Assembly (NCBI RefSeq): GCF_018863395.1
Contig: NZ_JAHKRR010000008.1
Span: 62,001-126,000 of the forward strand
DNA length: 64,000 bases
DNA from: Sinomicrobium weinanense
GTDB lineage: Bacteria; Bacteroidota; Bacteroidia; Flavobacteriales; Flavobacteriaceae
Reading direction: 5' to 3'
Shown here: in pieces, positions 7,879-17,298 of the stretch
Position numbering within the stretch: position 1 is the first letter of the stretch
Layout of the letters: each line of letters opens with the position of its first letter
Notes under the pieces: generated by a model
The model's database searches: none
What the model was told of the DNA's origin: nothing
Seen by the model: only the letters and a program-made list of their open reading frames with translations
Program-made: the position numbers and the translations under genes

Positions 7879-9609
7879 TTAATAGCCGGGGTTCTGTTTG
7901 TAAACGCCCTTTGACCAATTCATCTGGGCCTGCGGGATAGGAAGGTACTCATCCCTTCCTTTTGTAAAATAGGCGACTTCCATCCAGGGATAGCGCTGGC
8001 TTTCCTTTTCGAAATACGCGTTCATCACCTCAGCGGCAATTCCCCAGCGTACCAGGTCGTAAAAACGGCGTCCTTCCATGGCCATTTCCAGCCGGTTTTC
8101 CCAAACCAGGGCTTTCCATGCGGTCTCGGCATTCCAGTTGATGTTTACCCCGTTGACATACGGTTCTACCTTATATTCGGCAGGGAAGGTTCCGTCAGGC
8201 AGTTTCAGTTTTTCCGTGCTGTTGGCCGCACGTTCCCTCAACTGGTTGATTACGGGGAGTGCTTCATCCTGCCTGCCCAGCCGTATCAATATTTCGGCTT
8301 TCCACAGCAATACCTCGGCATACCGCACTTCGATCTGGTTCTTGGAATTGAACATCCAGAACTCATCCCATAACCCGGGGCTGTCGGTCCGTACATTTTC
8401 TTTCAGGGAATTCATATAGCCGTAGATACCGGGGTCTCTCGAACCCGTGCTGTCGAATACGATCTCCTGGTACTTCCAGGGAAAATCGGGAATGGCCACG
8501 GTATGCCCGAGCCTGGGGTCGAAAGACCTGCTGAAATATTCATCGTAATTCCCTTTTAACTCCGATTCGTTGAACCCGTCGAACAGCGGCAATCCGTCAT
8601 CCCCGACCTGAAATGCATTGACGAGATTATAGCTCGCCTTGTGAAAATCGCAGCAACTGAAATACGGGTTCCACCAGGGGGCGGTGAGCCCGTTCCCTTC
8701 ATTCAGGTTGCCCCGGGGGGTCCCGTCGTCTATGGTAAATTGTAATTCCCAAAGGGATTCCGGGGAAGCATTGTCGTATTCCAGCATAAAGTTCTGGGCA
8801 AAATCGGAAGCCAGGCTAAAGGCTCCGCTGTCTATAATGTCATTGACCAGGACAAGGGCTTCTGACAGTTTTTCCGTATCGATCCCGGTAACCTGGTGGG
8901 TATTGTCCTGAGGATATGCCATCCAGAGCAACACCTGGGCTGCATATGCCTTGGCGGCATATTGATTGGCCCTGCCTACCTCATCCTGTTCCGGGGGAAG
9001 GTGCTCTGCGGCAAATTTGAAATCGTCCAGTATCTTTTGCCAGAGCGGCAGGTCGTTCTGCATGTCGTCAGGATGATTGGAAATAAGAGGAATATCATCG
9101 ACCGTTGCGGTTTCGTCAATGTAAGGGATCCATTTCCAGCGCCTTTTCATCTTAAAGTGTATCCATCCCCTGAGGAACCTCATCTCGGCAAGCCGTTCCT
9201 GTTTTACGGGGTAGTCTTCTTCGCTCACATTTTCAATGGCCCTTATCGCGGTATTTACCCTGGAAATGCCCTGATATGCCCGATACCAGGCATTATCGTT
9301 ATTCCCTATACTGGCATTGACCAGCGAAAAGACCTCCATCTGGTACCAGGGGGTCTGGTCATTCAGCCCGCCCCCGCCCTTGTAGGCATCGTCCGAGCGT
9401 AAACTGGCAATAAAAGGATTATAGGTCTCAAAAGCGTGGGATCTGGGCATAAAGGCATAAGCCGCAGTAACAAAACCATCCAATTGCTCCGGGTCCTGAA
9501 GCTGGTCTTCCGTAAGTACGCCTTTGGGGTTAACATCCAGCATGTCCTGGCAAGCGGTGATGGAAAATATCAAAAGGGCGGATATTATGCAGTTTTTAAA
9601 AGTTTTCAT
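7879..9609 (-). CDS. SusD/RagB-family outer-membrane glycan-binding lipoprotein
   Basis: A 576-residue SusD-family lipoprotein, the surface lid of the SusCD importer. The signal peptide ends at lipobox SITAC. It shows the typical N-terminus (LDVNPKGVLTEDQLQDPEQLDGFVTAAY), the TPR-like helical core (AEMRFLRGWIHFKMKRRWKWIPY) and the C-terminal RagB/SusD part (NRLEMAMEGRRFYDLVRWG ... YLPIPQAQMN). The stop is 23 bases before the Fn3-like lipoprotein and the start is 18 bases after the SusC stop, the usual susCD order. It should bind oligosaccharides released from the locus A target glycan. No anomalies seen. Confidence 0.95.
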   Translation of the reverse strand: MKTFKNCIISALLIFSITACQDMLDVNPKGVLTEDQLQDPEQLDGFVTAAYAFMPRSHAFETYNPFIASLRSDDAYKGGGGLNDQTPWYQMEVFSLVNASIGNNDNAWYRAYQGISRVNTAIRAIENVSEEDYPVKQERLAEMRFLRGWIHFKMKRRWKWIPYIDETATVDDIPLISNHPDDMQNDLPLWQKILDDFKFAAEHLPPEQDEVGRANQYAAKAYAAQVLLWMAYPQDNTHQVTGIDTEKLSEALVLVNDIIDSGAFSLASDFAQNFMLEYDNASPESLWELQFTIDDGTPRGNLNEGNGLTAPWWNPYFSCCDFHKASYNLVNAFQVGDDGLPLFDGFNESELKGNYDEYFSRSFDPRLGHTVAIPDFPWKYQEIVFDSTGSRDPGIYGYMNSLKENVRTDSPGLWDEFWMFNSKNQIEVRYAEVLLWKAEILIRLGRQDEALPVINQLRERAANSTEKLKLPDGTFPAEYKVEPYVNGVNINWNAETAWKALVWENRLEMAMEGRRFYDLVRWGIAAEVMNAYFEKESQRYPWMEVAYFTKGRDEYLPIPQAQMNWSKGVYKQNPGY

Positions 9610-9627
9610 CTGAACAGAATTTAGTGG

Positions 9628-12600
9628 TTAAAGAGATACATTAACACCAAACAGGAAGACCTGGGGCCTCACATAGGCATCAGCGGCCGGGCTTTCCGGA
9701 TCGATCCCGGTATAGGCATCGTCGCCCCACCATTTCCTGATGTTTACAATATTCTGGGCACTCACCGAGAGGCGGGCCTTTTGTACACCTATTTTAGACA
9801 AAACACTTTCGGGAATATTGTATCCTATCTCAACCTGTCTCAGTTTCAGGTATGAGCCGGATTCCAGGAAATAGGTCGATGCCCTCAGCTCGTCATTCGG
9901 GTTGATCAGGGACAGGGCCGGGATATCGGAATCGGGATTGGCGGGCGACCATGCATTTAAAATACGCGTAGGGTGATTGACACCCTTCTGAACGTGCACA
10001 TTCCAGAAATCGCTGTATGTTTTCCAGTCGTTCCAGACCGTATTCCCCACTACACCCTGCCAGAACATGGAGAAATCGAAATTCTTGTATTCGGCTTCAA
10101 AATTCAATCCGTATGAAAAATCCGGATCGCTTACCCCGAGCCATGTGCGGTCGTGCTCCCAGGTAATACGGCCATCATTATTCAGGTCCTTGTACCTTAT
10201 CCTTCCCAGGCCTTTACCCGGCTGTTCCGGGGAATTGTCTACCTCTTCCTGGGTCCTGAACAGGCCATCGGCAACAAATCCGTAATGCGAATTGCGGGGC
10301 CTGCCGAGAATATCGTCATCCAGTCCGTTACCCCCGAAGGTGTATTTTACCGATTCGGGCAGATCGTCTATCCGGTTCCTGTACGTGCTGATATTCCCTG
10401 TTATCGAATAAGAGAAATCCCCTCCTGTTTTGCCAAAGTAGGAAATGACAAATTCCACCCCTGTGTTGGTCATGTTCGCGGCATTTATCCACCGCTGCCC
10501 CCCTTCTCCGATGGCAGCAATGTACGGGGGCTCATATAACATTCCGTCGGTATATTTATGGAAGTAGTCTACGGAACCTGTCAGGGCACCGTCAAACAAT
10601 CCGAAATCCAGGCCTATATTGGTTTGGGTGGTCGTTTCCCATTTCAGGTCGGAGTTCCCGGTGTGTATTTTGCGGTATCCGTAGGCAAGATTGCCTGTTT
10701 CGTTCCCTGCAAGCCCGTAACTCGTGCCGTGAAGCCCGGAATGATAAGCGGCATCGTAAATATCGACCAGTGCATTTGTTGGAATATTGGAATTTCCGTT
10801 CATCCCCCAGCTCGCCCTTAACTTCAGATCGGAGATCAGGGTGCTTTCAGCTAAAAATTTCTCCTGGCTCAGTCTCCATCCCCCGGACACTGCAGGGAAA
10901 ACCCCAAACTGGTTTCTTTCCCCGAATTTGGAAGAACCGTCGTACCTCACCGTGGCCGACAACAAATACTTGTCGTCAAACACATAATTAAATTTGGAGA
11001 AGTAGGAGAGTAATGACCATTCATCTCCTCCCCCATAAACTTCCTGAGTTCCGGAAGCTGCATTAAGATATGCATAGTCATAGTCTTCAATCTCAATATC
11101 CCTGCGATACCCTCTTAAATCATCCAGTTTAAACTTCACGGTTTCCATCCCTGCAAGGAAATCGAGCTGATGTTTTTCCAGGTCCAAACGATAATTTATG
11201 GTATTGGTCCAGGTTTTGGTAACATTCTGGTTCCAACCGGTATTTACCCCGTTATTGATGTCCTCCCTGCCGCCGCCTTCTTTCCAGGTAAAATCAATAT
11301 GCCTGAAATTCCCGGCATTATATTCCAGTCCGAAGGATGTTCTCAGGCTCAGGTTATCTATCAGGTCCAGTTCGGCATAGACATTTCCGATAAGGGTCAT
11401 GTAATGGTTATCGTTATCTTTGTTCATGGTCAATTGCCTTATCGGGTTCCAGTAATCATCCATGCCCAGGGCTACGGCAGTTCCTCCCCAGCCACCGTCG
11501 AGCGTATGTACCGGGATAATTGCGGGCATACGGAGAAGCTCGTTGGTCCGGCGCTGATTGTTGAGGTTCATATAGGCCAGGGATATATTTTCCCCTACCC
11601 TCAACCGGTCCTTAAACAGGGTGTATTCTGAATTGAATCGTGCGGAGTACCTTCGGAAAAAGGAATGGATCTGCGTTCCCTGATTTTCGTAAAAGTTCAG
11701 GGAAAACAGTGACCTGCTCTTTTCACTACCACTGGATATGGTGAGGCTGTGGTTGTTTTGTATTCCCAGTCGTGTGCCCTCTCCGAACCAGTCGGTATCT
11801 GCCGACGGCATGGTCTGTTCTTCATTGAGCCATTCTATCGGGGATACATTATCCAGGACAGGGGCCCCGTTATCGTTGGTGTGCCAGTCGTATTGATATA
11901 TCTGGGTCATGGCATTGGGGTCGCTTCCATCGTTTACGGCGGCCTGCCAGAATGCTTCTCCATATTGCTGCGTATTGAGCATGTCTATTGTGTTCATAAA
12001 ACTCGAAATGCCCACAGACCCCCTGTAATCGATCTTTGTCTCTCCCATCTTTCCTTTCCTGGTTTCGATAAGTATTACCCCACTCGCCGCCCTTGATCCG
12101 TAAATACTCGCGGAAGCCGCATCTTTCAGCACCTGTATGGAGGCAATATCGTTCGGGCTGATATCATTGAGGTTGACATTGGTGGGCAAACCGTCTATTA
12201 CGATCAGCGGAGGGGCGGACCTGAAGGAGGTCAGTCCGCGTATCTGGACAGCGACATCCCCGGCAGGGCTACCGTTTCCCGTGACCTGTACACCGGCCAG
12301 CCTTCCCTGAAGGCCCTGCATAACGTTGGAATAGATGTTCTTTTCGACCTCTTCCGAAGAAACCGTAGCCACAGCCCCGGTGAGATCGGCTTTCTTTTGT
12401 TTCATGTAGCCCGTTACGACAACCTCGTCCAGCCGGGCCAGATCCTCCTCAAGGGTTACATCAACATTGGTGTTTTCCCCTACCCGGACCTCCCTGGTCT
12501 TAAACCCCAGGAAAGAAAAGACCAGAATGTCATTACTACCGGCTTCGATAGTATATTTTCCGTCAAAATCGGTAGCTGTCCCCCTCCCGGTACCTTTTAC

Positions 12601-12825
12601 CTGTATGGTAACTCCGGGGAGAGGCATTCCTTTTTCATCGGCAACCGTACCGGTTACAAATTGCTGCTGGAAATAAGCTATACCGGCCTCTGTTATCTTG
12701 TAATTCAATGCGGAAGGATAAGCCTGCACGATCACAAACAAGACAAAACCACAGGCCAAAATGATCCCATTCCTCAATTTCCTCACAAAACCGGGGCGTG
12801 GCAATGAAGTGTAAGATGTTTCCAT
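9628..12825 (-). CDS. SusC-family TonB-dependent outer-membrane transporter
   Basis: A 1065-residue SusC/RagA-type TonB-dependent transporter. It has an N-terminal signal anchor (about residues 18-38), a carboxypeptidase-regulatory-like domain (about 55-130; VTGTVADEKGMPLPGVTIQV, then FDGKYTIEAGSND), the LDEVVVTGY junction, a plug domain (about 135-260) with the SusC signature VLKDAASASIYGSRAASGV, and a C-terminal barrel ending in an aromatic-poor VSL. It imports oligosaccharides together with the SusD encoded just downstream. The gene starts the second locus A transcript. Its upstream region holds two palindromic sites that match the operators in front of the GH172 and LacI genes. Confidence 0.95.
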   Translation of the reverse strand: METSYTSLPRPGFVRKLRNGIILACGFVLFVIVQAYPSALNYKITEAGIAYFQQQFVTGTVADEKGMPLPGVTIQVKGTGRGTATDFDGKYTIEAGSNDILVFSFLGFKTREVRVGENTNVDVTLEEDLARLDEVVVTGYMKQKKADLTGAVATVSSEEVEKNIYSNVMQGLQGRLAGVQVTGNGSPAGDVAVQIRGLTSFRSAPPLIVIDGLPTNVNLNDISPNDIASIQVLKDAASASIYGSRAASGVILIETRKGKMGETKIDYRGSVGISSFMNTIDMLNTQQYGEAFWQAAVNDGSDPNAMTQIYQYDWHTNDNGAPVLDNVSPIEWLNEEQTMPSADTDWFGEGTRLGIQNNHSLTISSGSEKSRSLFSLNFYENQGTQIHSFFRRYSARFNSEYTLFKDRLRVGENISLAYMNLNNQRRTNELLRMPAIIPVHTLDGGWGGTAVALGMDDYWNPIRQLTMNKDNDNHYMTLIGNVYAELDLIDNLSLRTSFGLEYNAGNFRHIDFTWKEGGGREDINNGVNTGWNQNVTKTWTNTINYRLDLEKHQLDFLAGMETVKFKLDDLRGYRRDIEIEDYDYAYLNAASGTQEVYGGGDEWSLLSYFSKFNYVFDDKYLLSATVRYDGSSKFGERNQFGVFPAVSGGWRLSQEKFLAESTLISDLKLRASWGMNGNSNIPTNALVDIYDAAYHSGLHGTSYGLAGNETGNLAYGYRKIHTGNSDLKWETTTQTNIGLDFGLFDGALTGSVDYFHKYTDGMLYEPPYIAAIGEGGQRWINAANMTNTGVEFVISYFGKTGGDFSYSITGNISTYRNRIDDLPESVKYTFGGNGLDDDILGRPRNSHYGFVADGLFRTQEEVDNSPEQPGKGLGRIRYKDLNNDGRITWEHDRTWLGVSDPDFSYGLNFEAEYKNFDFSMFWQGVVGNTVWNDWKTYSDFWNVHVQKGVNHPTRILNAWSPANPDSDIPALSLINPNDELRASTYFLESGSYLKLRQVEIGYNIPESVLSKIGVQKARLSVSAQNIVNIRKWWGDDAYTGIDPESPAADAYVRPQVFLFGVNVSL

Positions 12826-12902
12826 TATAGTTTTTAATTGGTTAATAAATTGATTGGTTCTTAAAGGTGTTTTTTTATCAAATAGTGTTTTTCAGGTTTT
12901 AA

Positions 12903-12916
12903 GTTAAACGATTAAA
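12903..12916. promoter_or_regulatory. LacI-type operator site 4 (susC proximal)
   Basis: GTTAAACGATTAAA. It fits the window-derived consensus TTTAAWCGWTTAAA with the central CG expected for LacI-family operators. It lies 78 bases ahead of the SusC start. Confidence 0.65.
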
Positions 12917-12989
12917 TAAATTGATATTATACACTCTGAATTATGTATTCAGAAGGACTAAATTACATTTTTTATGAAGATATCCAAAA

Positions 12990-13003
12990 CTTAATCGTTT
13001 AAA
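12990..13003. promoter_or_regulatory. LacI-type operator site 5 (susC distal)
   Basis: CTTAATCGTTTAAA, the same palindrome family. Its centre is 87 bases from that of the other site in this gap, about eight helical turns, which would allow looping between the two sites. Confidence 0.65.
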
Positions 13004-13121
13004 TTTTATGATATGATATTCATTATGCTAATTATTCGCGATATATTCAACAGCCCTGTATTCAGGATAAAGTACCGGTGCTTGGATGCTTCCGAAAAAT
13101 ATCATGTAATGACGGCCCGGG

Positions 13122-14255
13122 TCAGGGTGAGAGCATGTCTTTGGCCGGCCTGCGTGCCATGCCAAAATAGAACTTTTGTCCTGAATAGTACTTTTCCCTT
13201 AATTCAAAGTTTTCGAATGCCGGGCCTCCCGGAATCTCCACATAGTTATTTTTGTCCCTGCTGGCCCCGGCCCAGTAAGCAGCCCTGCCGTTAACCCGGA
13301 CGCGGAGCGACCTGTCGAACCGGTCGGATTCCTTTCTCCAATACTGAACGACCTTAAAGAAAGGCCTGTACCGCCAGTTCCATCTGGATAGATAACGGGA
13401 TTCCTGAGGCCAGGAGGATAATTCCGAAAAAGTCTCATCAGTTTCCATAACAGCAATAAAATTGCCATTATTATCCCTCGGGAGTACCTTATAGGAATAT
13501 GGTTCTTTCTCTATAAAGTCTATACCCTTAAAGCCCTGATACAGCTTCCGGGAGTCTATTACGGTATCTTTGAGGTGGAGCCTTCTCAACCTGGCGTAAT
13601 TTCCCATGGTCGCGGTGAGTGCACAGCGCTCCATCGGGGAGCTGTTGTCACGGGCAAAGACCTCAAAGCAGATTTCTTCCGGGCGGTCGCTCCTGATACT
13701 GACTTTTATATAGGGATGGGAACCATTTAAAAATTGCTCCATATGAACAAAGAAGGAAAGTTCTTCAACCCCGGGCTTATCTTTATCGGGACGGGTTACT
13801 GTTCCGGGGGTCCGCGCAAAGGGAAAGAATTTACCCGGATCCGGCCCTTCGGTGGCCCACATCAGCTTTCCCCATTTTCCGTCTACCCGGGAAGGAGAGA
13901 TCTCGCTGAATTCTATTTTACCATCTACCACGGGCTCTATCGCGATGTAATTTATATGATAGATTTTCCCTTTGAATTCATATCCTACCCTGAATAACCC
14001 CCTGGGGCCGCCGTAACCTCCGCTTCCCCTGTCTTCGATGGGCGAGGGCCAAAGACCTATGACAATTCCGCTCCGCACGCCCCATATCGCTTTGTCCTTT
14101 GCTTCGTGGGGCCGTATCCATTCCACCGCCGGGGTGGGATCCTGCCCGTGTAATTTTACGCAGTAAAGGGAGGCCATCATCAAGAGGATGACATATAAAC
14201 AGGCCTTTCTACTATTAGCCCTGTGCAGCGTATTACTTATTCTAATTTTTTCCAC
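13122..14255 (-). CDS. Secreted protein of unrecognised family in the GH172 cluster
   Basis: I do not recognise this 377-residue protein. It has a signal peptide at about residues 17-38 (ending KLHGQ) and a mature part rich in beta strands and aromatic residues: GVRSGIVIGLWPSPIEDRG, GGPRGLFRVGYEF, YINYIAIEPV-like strands, and a Trp-rich centre (SRWNWRYRPFFKVVQYW, about residues 290-310). Asp/Glu-rich loops such as SPSRVDGKWGK and EVFARDNSSPMER might hold active-site residues, but none can be assigned. Its start overlaps the end of the first GH172 gene by 14 bases, which implies translational coupling and a shared role. A new glycoside hydrolase or glycan-binding protein for the D-arabinose-type glycan is the best guess. 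Confidence 0.6.
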   Translation of the reverse strand: MEKIRISNTLHRANSRKACLYVILLMMASLYCVKLHGQDPTPAVEWIRPHEAKDKAIWGVRSGIVIGLWPSPIEDRGSGGYGGPRGLFRVGYEFKGKIYHINYIAIEPVVDGKIEFSEISPSRVDGKWGKLMWATEGPDPGKFFPFARTPGTVTRPDKDKPGVEELSFFVHMEQFLNGSHPYIKVSIRSDRPEEICFEVFARDNSSPMERCALTATMGNYARLRRLHLKDTVIDSRKLYQGFKGIDFIEKEPYSYKVLPRDNNGNFIAVMETDETFSELSSWPQESRYLSRWNWRYRPFFKVVQYWRKESDRFDRSLRVRVNGRAAYWAGASRDKNNYVEIPGGPAFENFELREKYYSGQKFYFGMARRPAKDMLSP

Positions 14256-15396
14256 GGGTCGGTCCTTCTGTATTTTTCAATTCCGGTATACGGTCTTCAA
14301 CCGCAGGAAACTTCGGAAATTCCATATGAGGTTCCGTCTGGTACCAGTAACCCACAGTATAATAATTATCCGACCGGTGGTTGGCGTGCCCGTGCTCTAT
14401 GGTCATTTTTATCGAGCTATTGAAAACAACGGGAGATTCGGAGTGAAACCTGTAAACCATCCATTCCGCACCACGATCGTCACCCCCGTTCAGCGGATTG
14501 CCGTATTGTTTGTAATTAAAGGTTGGCTTTGCATCCCCGAAAGGGTTTATGCCACACCCGCCATAGCACCAGGCTCCCAGGTAATAGTCTTCCGCACCTG
14601 TGCCGTGTATCCGGGGTTTTTCGGCCCCGTCGATATAGATCATTTCGTCTCCTTCACCCCACCAGTCGCCCTGGTTCTGGATAATACTGTGAGTGACTCC
14701 TATAAAATGGCCTTTTCCCCTGGCTTCCATGATCACATAATTCCCTTCCCCGGTGGCATTGGCCTTGTCGTTGATCTTCGGGTCCCCATTCAGGTTCCAG
14801 TCCGAGGTCCAGCCGTCTGTGGGTTGTGCCTGGCGGTATTGCGCATGGAAATACCCGATATCTTCCGGGAGAGATTGGTGTTTTTCCCAGTCGATATTAT
14901 AGTAGAAAGCGTCTATCGCCTGTTTTCCTTCATTAGTTATGGTGACTTTAGCCGATTTCCTGAACGGCATGGGGAAATAAGCATTTAGTGCACGCTGTGA
15001 ACCCACGGAAAGAAATTCGGATTCATACAGAAAATACCTGCCCAGTCCCAGGCCGAAAAAATCCCCGACAGGGGCTTCCACGCTCGGTGTCTGTTCCCCG
15101 TCCCAATACATCCTCAATACGATCTTTTTCAGGTGATTGACCTCGTTACTCGCAATAGTTACCCAGATATGCTTAAAGATACCGGGGCCCTCCACTTCTC
15201 CTATGGTACGGGTTTCCCCGGGTTTGATCTTGTCTTTCCAGTTACCGTCGTCATTGGCTCCTGTTGTATCATAGCTCGATATCCTTTCCGAAGAATAATT
15301 GCGGAGTTGCCATATCTCTTCCCCCTGGGGCTTGTGCTGTGCGTAAAAGTTTCCTGAAATGATCAGGAAAACCAAAAAACAGATTGGTCTTAACAT
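14242..15396 (-). CDS. GH172 (DUF2961) glycoside hydrolase, first copy
   Basis: A 384-residue secreted enzyme (signal peptide to about residue 19, ending NFYAQ) with the double jelly-roll DUF2961/GH172 fold. Family marks are GPGIFKHIWVT (about 71-81), LRMYWDGEQTPSVEAPVGDFF (split across residues 94-114), FPMPFRKSAKVTI, and the two Glu motifs WWGEGDE (E248) and GTGAEDYY (E269). The 21-residue spacing equals that of the catalytic Glu pair E270/E291 that I recall for the Bifidobacterium dentium alpha-D-fructo/arabinofuranosidase. Characterised GH172 enzymes act on alpha-D-arabinofuranosides or difructose dianhydride. It overlaps the unrecognised secreted protein by 14 bases and follows the kinase gene. 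Probable exo-alpha-D-arabinofuranosidase, periplasmic. Confidence 0.9.
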   Translation of the reverse strand: MLRPICFLVFLIISGNFYAQHKPQGEEIWQLRNYSSERISSYDTTGANDDGNWKDKIKPGETRTIGEVEGPGIFKHIWVTIASNEVNHLKKIVLRMYWDGEQTPSVEAPVGDFFGLGLGRYFLYESEFLSVGSQRALNAYFPMPFRKSAKVTITNEGKQAIDAFYYNIDWEKHQSLPEDIGYFHAQYRQAQPTDGWTSDWNLNGDPKINDKANATGEGNYVIMEARGKGHFIGVTHSIIQNQGDWWGEGDEMIYIDGAEKPRIHGTGAEDYYLGAWCYGGCGINPFGDAKPTFNYKQYGNPLNGGDDRGAEWMVYRFHSESPVVFNSSIKMTIEHGHANHRSDNYYTVGYWYQTEPHMEFPKFPAVEDRIPELKNTEGPTRGKN

Positions 15397-15497
15397 CGGG
15401 TATATTATTTAGTTGGTTATTTTTTTATACCATTCCGGAATTGCGGAATGTAAATACTATGCTTCCGGGATCTGACAGTCGCCAGGCTCCGGAGGCC

Positions 15498-17171
15498 TCA
15501 GGTCTTTTGCTCTATGAAACTACAAAATTGCCCGTAGCTTTCATATCTGATATTGTACATCCTGTGTTTTTCTTTATCGGGGAAAAATTCCTTTTCGAAA
15601 CCTTTCCCCATATTTTCCATGGCATCCTCCACCTTGGGGTATATGCCTGCCACCGTAGCCGCAAACATCGAAGCTCCCAGCGCACAGGTCTGTTCAGATC
15701 TGTGGACCTTTATCGGCATTCCCGTAACATCGGCCATCATCTGCTCGATAAAGGGGGATTTCCGGGCTACTCCTCCCACTCCGATCAGTCCCTTTACCGG
15801 AATACCTTCTTCGATAAAACGTTCTATAATTCTCCTGGAACCAAAGCAGGTAGCTTCTGCCAGGCTTCTGTATACCCGGGGTGCGGTACTTCCCAAAGTA
15901 AGGTTTTGCAAAGCCCCTTTCAGGAGCTGGTCGGCATCGGGGGTTCTCCGGCCATTCCACCAGTCTACGGCGATCTCCGTGTTTTCGTCTATTGATAATC
16001 CGGCGGCCTCTTTATTGAGTTGCAAAAGTATTCTGCCCCTGATCTCGTGCACCAGCTTTTCCGAGGTTTCCCTGTCTATTACTTCTGATGCTGACAGCAG
16101 GTTTTCCAACGGCCAGGAAAGCAGGTTACGGAACCAGGCATAGATATCGCCAAAAGCAGACTGTCCGGCTTCCAGGCCCAGCATACCGGGGATAATGGAT
16201 CCCTGCACTTGTCCGCAAATACCTTTGACCAGGATATTGTCCATGTCTTTTGCAGGAACTACAACCATGTCACAGGTCGAGGTTCCCATGACCTTGCTCA
16301 CATAATACGGTTCGATCTGCCCACCGACCGCCCCCATATGGGCATCGAGGGCACCGACACCGATCAGTACCTCTGTGGATAAACCGAGTTTCCCTGCCCA
16401 TTCGGGGCTCAGTTTACCTGCCGTATTATCAGAGGCATAAGTCCTGGCGGGCAGGCTGCGCCTGATAGCGCCCAGGGCAGGGTCTAAAGCCGAGAAAAAT
16501 TCTTCAGCCGGATATCCTCCGTAGTCTTCGGCCCACAATGCTTTGTGCCCGGCAGCACAAACACTCCGTTTCATTTCCGATACGTCTTTTCCCCCGGTCA
16601 GCAAAAAAGGGATCCAGTCGCAATGCTCTACCCAGGAATGGCATGCTTTCTTCACTTTTTCGTCCTTTCTCAGGACATACATCAATTTTGCCCAAAACCA
16701 TTCGGAGGAATAAATGCCGCCGACATATTTTAAAAAATCAATGTCAAAACTTTCGGCAATCCTGTTTATTGCTTCGGCTTCTTTTACGGCAGAATGGTCT
16801 TTCCACAAAAAGAACATGGCATTGGGGTTGTCGCGAAACTCCAGGTGCAGGGCCAGGGGGGTCCCCCGCCTGTCCACAGCAACGGGAGTAGAGCCCGTAG
16901 TGTCTATGGAAATGGCCCGGATATTGTTCCTGACTTCGGGTTCGGTTTCCCGGAGCATTGCAGGAATAACGTTTTCCAACCCTTCTATATGATCCAGGGG
17001 GTGCTGTCTGAACCGGTTTTCCGACGCATCGCAGTACATCCCTTCCTTCCACCGGGGATAAAAAAATTCCGACCCCCCTTTTTCCTCCCCGGAACGGGCA
17101 TCCACAAGAACGGAACGGACGGAGTTTGTACCGAAATCTATTCCTATGACATAATCTTTTCTGTTATTCAT
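15498..17171 (-). CDS. AraB-type ribulokinase (FGGY kinase)
   Basis: A 557-residue cytoplasmic FGGY carbohydrate kinase close to AraB. It shows the ATPase phosphate-1 motif VIGIDFGTNSVRSVLVD at the start, the AraB-specific stretches DTTGSTPVAVD, DNPNAMFFLWKDH and GGIYSSEWFWAK, and the C-terminal GTSTCDMVVV, EAGQSAFGDIYAWF and GGVARKSPFIEQMM. AraB enzymes phosphorylate both L- and D-ribulose. With an FucI-type isomerase two genes away and no AraA or AraD in view, the likely reaction is D-ribulose + ATP -> D-ribulose-5-phosphate, which enters the pentose phosphate pathway. FucK-type activity on fuculose is the alternative; the sequence is clearly AraB-like rather than FucK-like. Confidence 0.9.
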   Translation of the reverse strand: MNNRKDYVIGIDFGTNSVRSVLVDARSGEEKGGSEFFYPRWKEGMYCDASENRFRQHPLDHIEGLENVIPAMLRETEPEVRNNIRAISIDTTGSTPVAVDRRGTPLALHLEFRDNPNAMFFLWKDHSAVKEAEAINRIAESFDIDFLKYVGGIYSSEWFWAKLMYVLRKDEKVKKACHSWVEHCDWIPFLLTGGKDVSEMKRSVCAAGHKALWAEDYGGYPAEEFFSALDPALGAIRRSLPARTYASDNTAGKLSPEWAGKLGLSTEVLIGVGALDAHMGAVGGQIEPYYVSKVMGTSTCDMVVVPAKDMDNILVKGICGQVQGSIIPGMLGLEAGQSAFGDIYAWFRNLLSWPLENLLSASEVIDRETSEKLVHEIRGRILLQLNKEAAGLSIDENTEIAVDWWNGRRTPDADQLLKGALQNLTLGSTAPRVYRSLAEATCFGSRRIIERFIEEGIPVKGLIGVGGVARKSPFIEQMMADVTGMPIKVHRSEQTCALGASMFAATVAGIYPKVEDAMENMGKGFEKEFFPDKEKHRMYNIRYESYGQFCSFIEQKT

Positions 17172-17298
17172 GAAAAATAAATCTTTATATAAACCGGATT
17201 TACGACTTCAAAACTTAAGACATAAAATTAATCAGTGCTCAAACTCCATTCACCTTTTAAAGTCCTATGTCTTATGTTCTGCGGTCTTACATCATACT
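17172..17298. other. Gap with a 9-base inverted repeat between kinase and transporter
   Basis: TAAGACATA at 17216-17224 and TATGTCTTA at 17266-17274 form an inverted repeat with a 41-base loop, followed by a degenerate copy of the second arm (GTCTTACATC). It could be a weak RNA stem inside the transcript that tunes kinase expression relative to the transporter, or a decayed repeat. No gene. Confidence 0.3.

Larger units (their letters stand above)
12826..13121 (-). promoter_or_regulatory. Regulatory gap ahead of the SusC-led transcript
   Basis: A 296-base AT-rich gap with no gene. It holds two operator-like palindromes (12903-12916 and 12990-13003) and, between them, a further dyad, CTGAAT/ATTCAG, at 12936-12952. 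No exact TAnnTTTG box is visible on the minus strand; the nearest candidate is TAAGTTTTG just beside the upstream palindrome (about 12985-12993). The gap is the likely promoter of susC, susD and the following genes. Confidence 0.6.

Noticed and set aside
14188-14988. 266-codon open frame on the plus strand
   Set aside because: Antisense to GH172 and the overlapping unknown gene; no domain.
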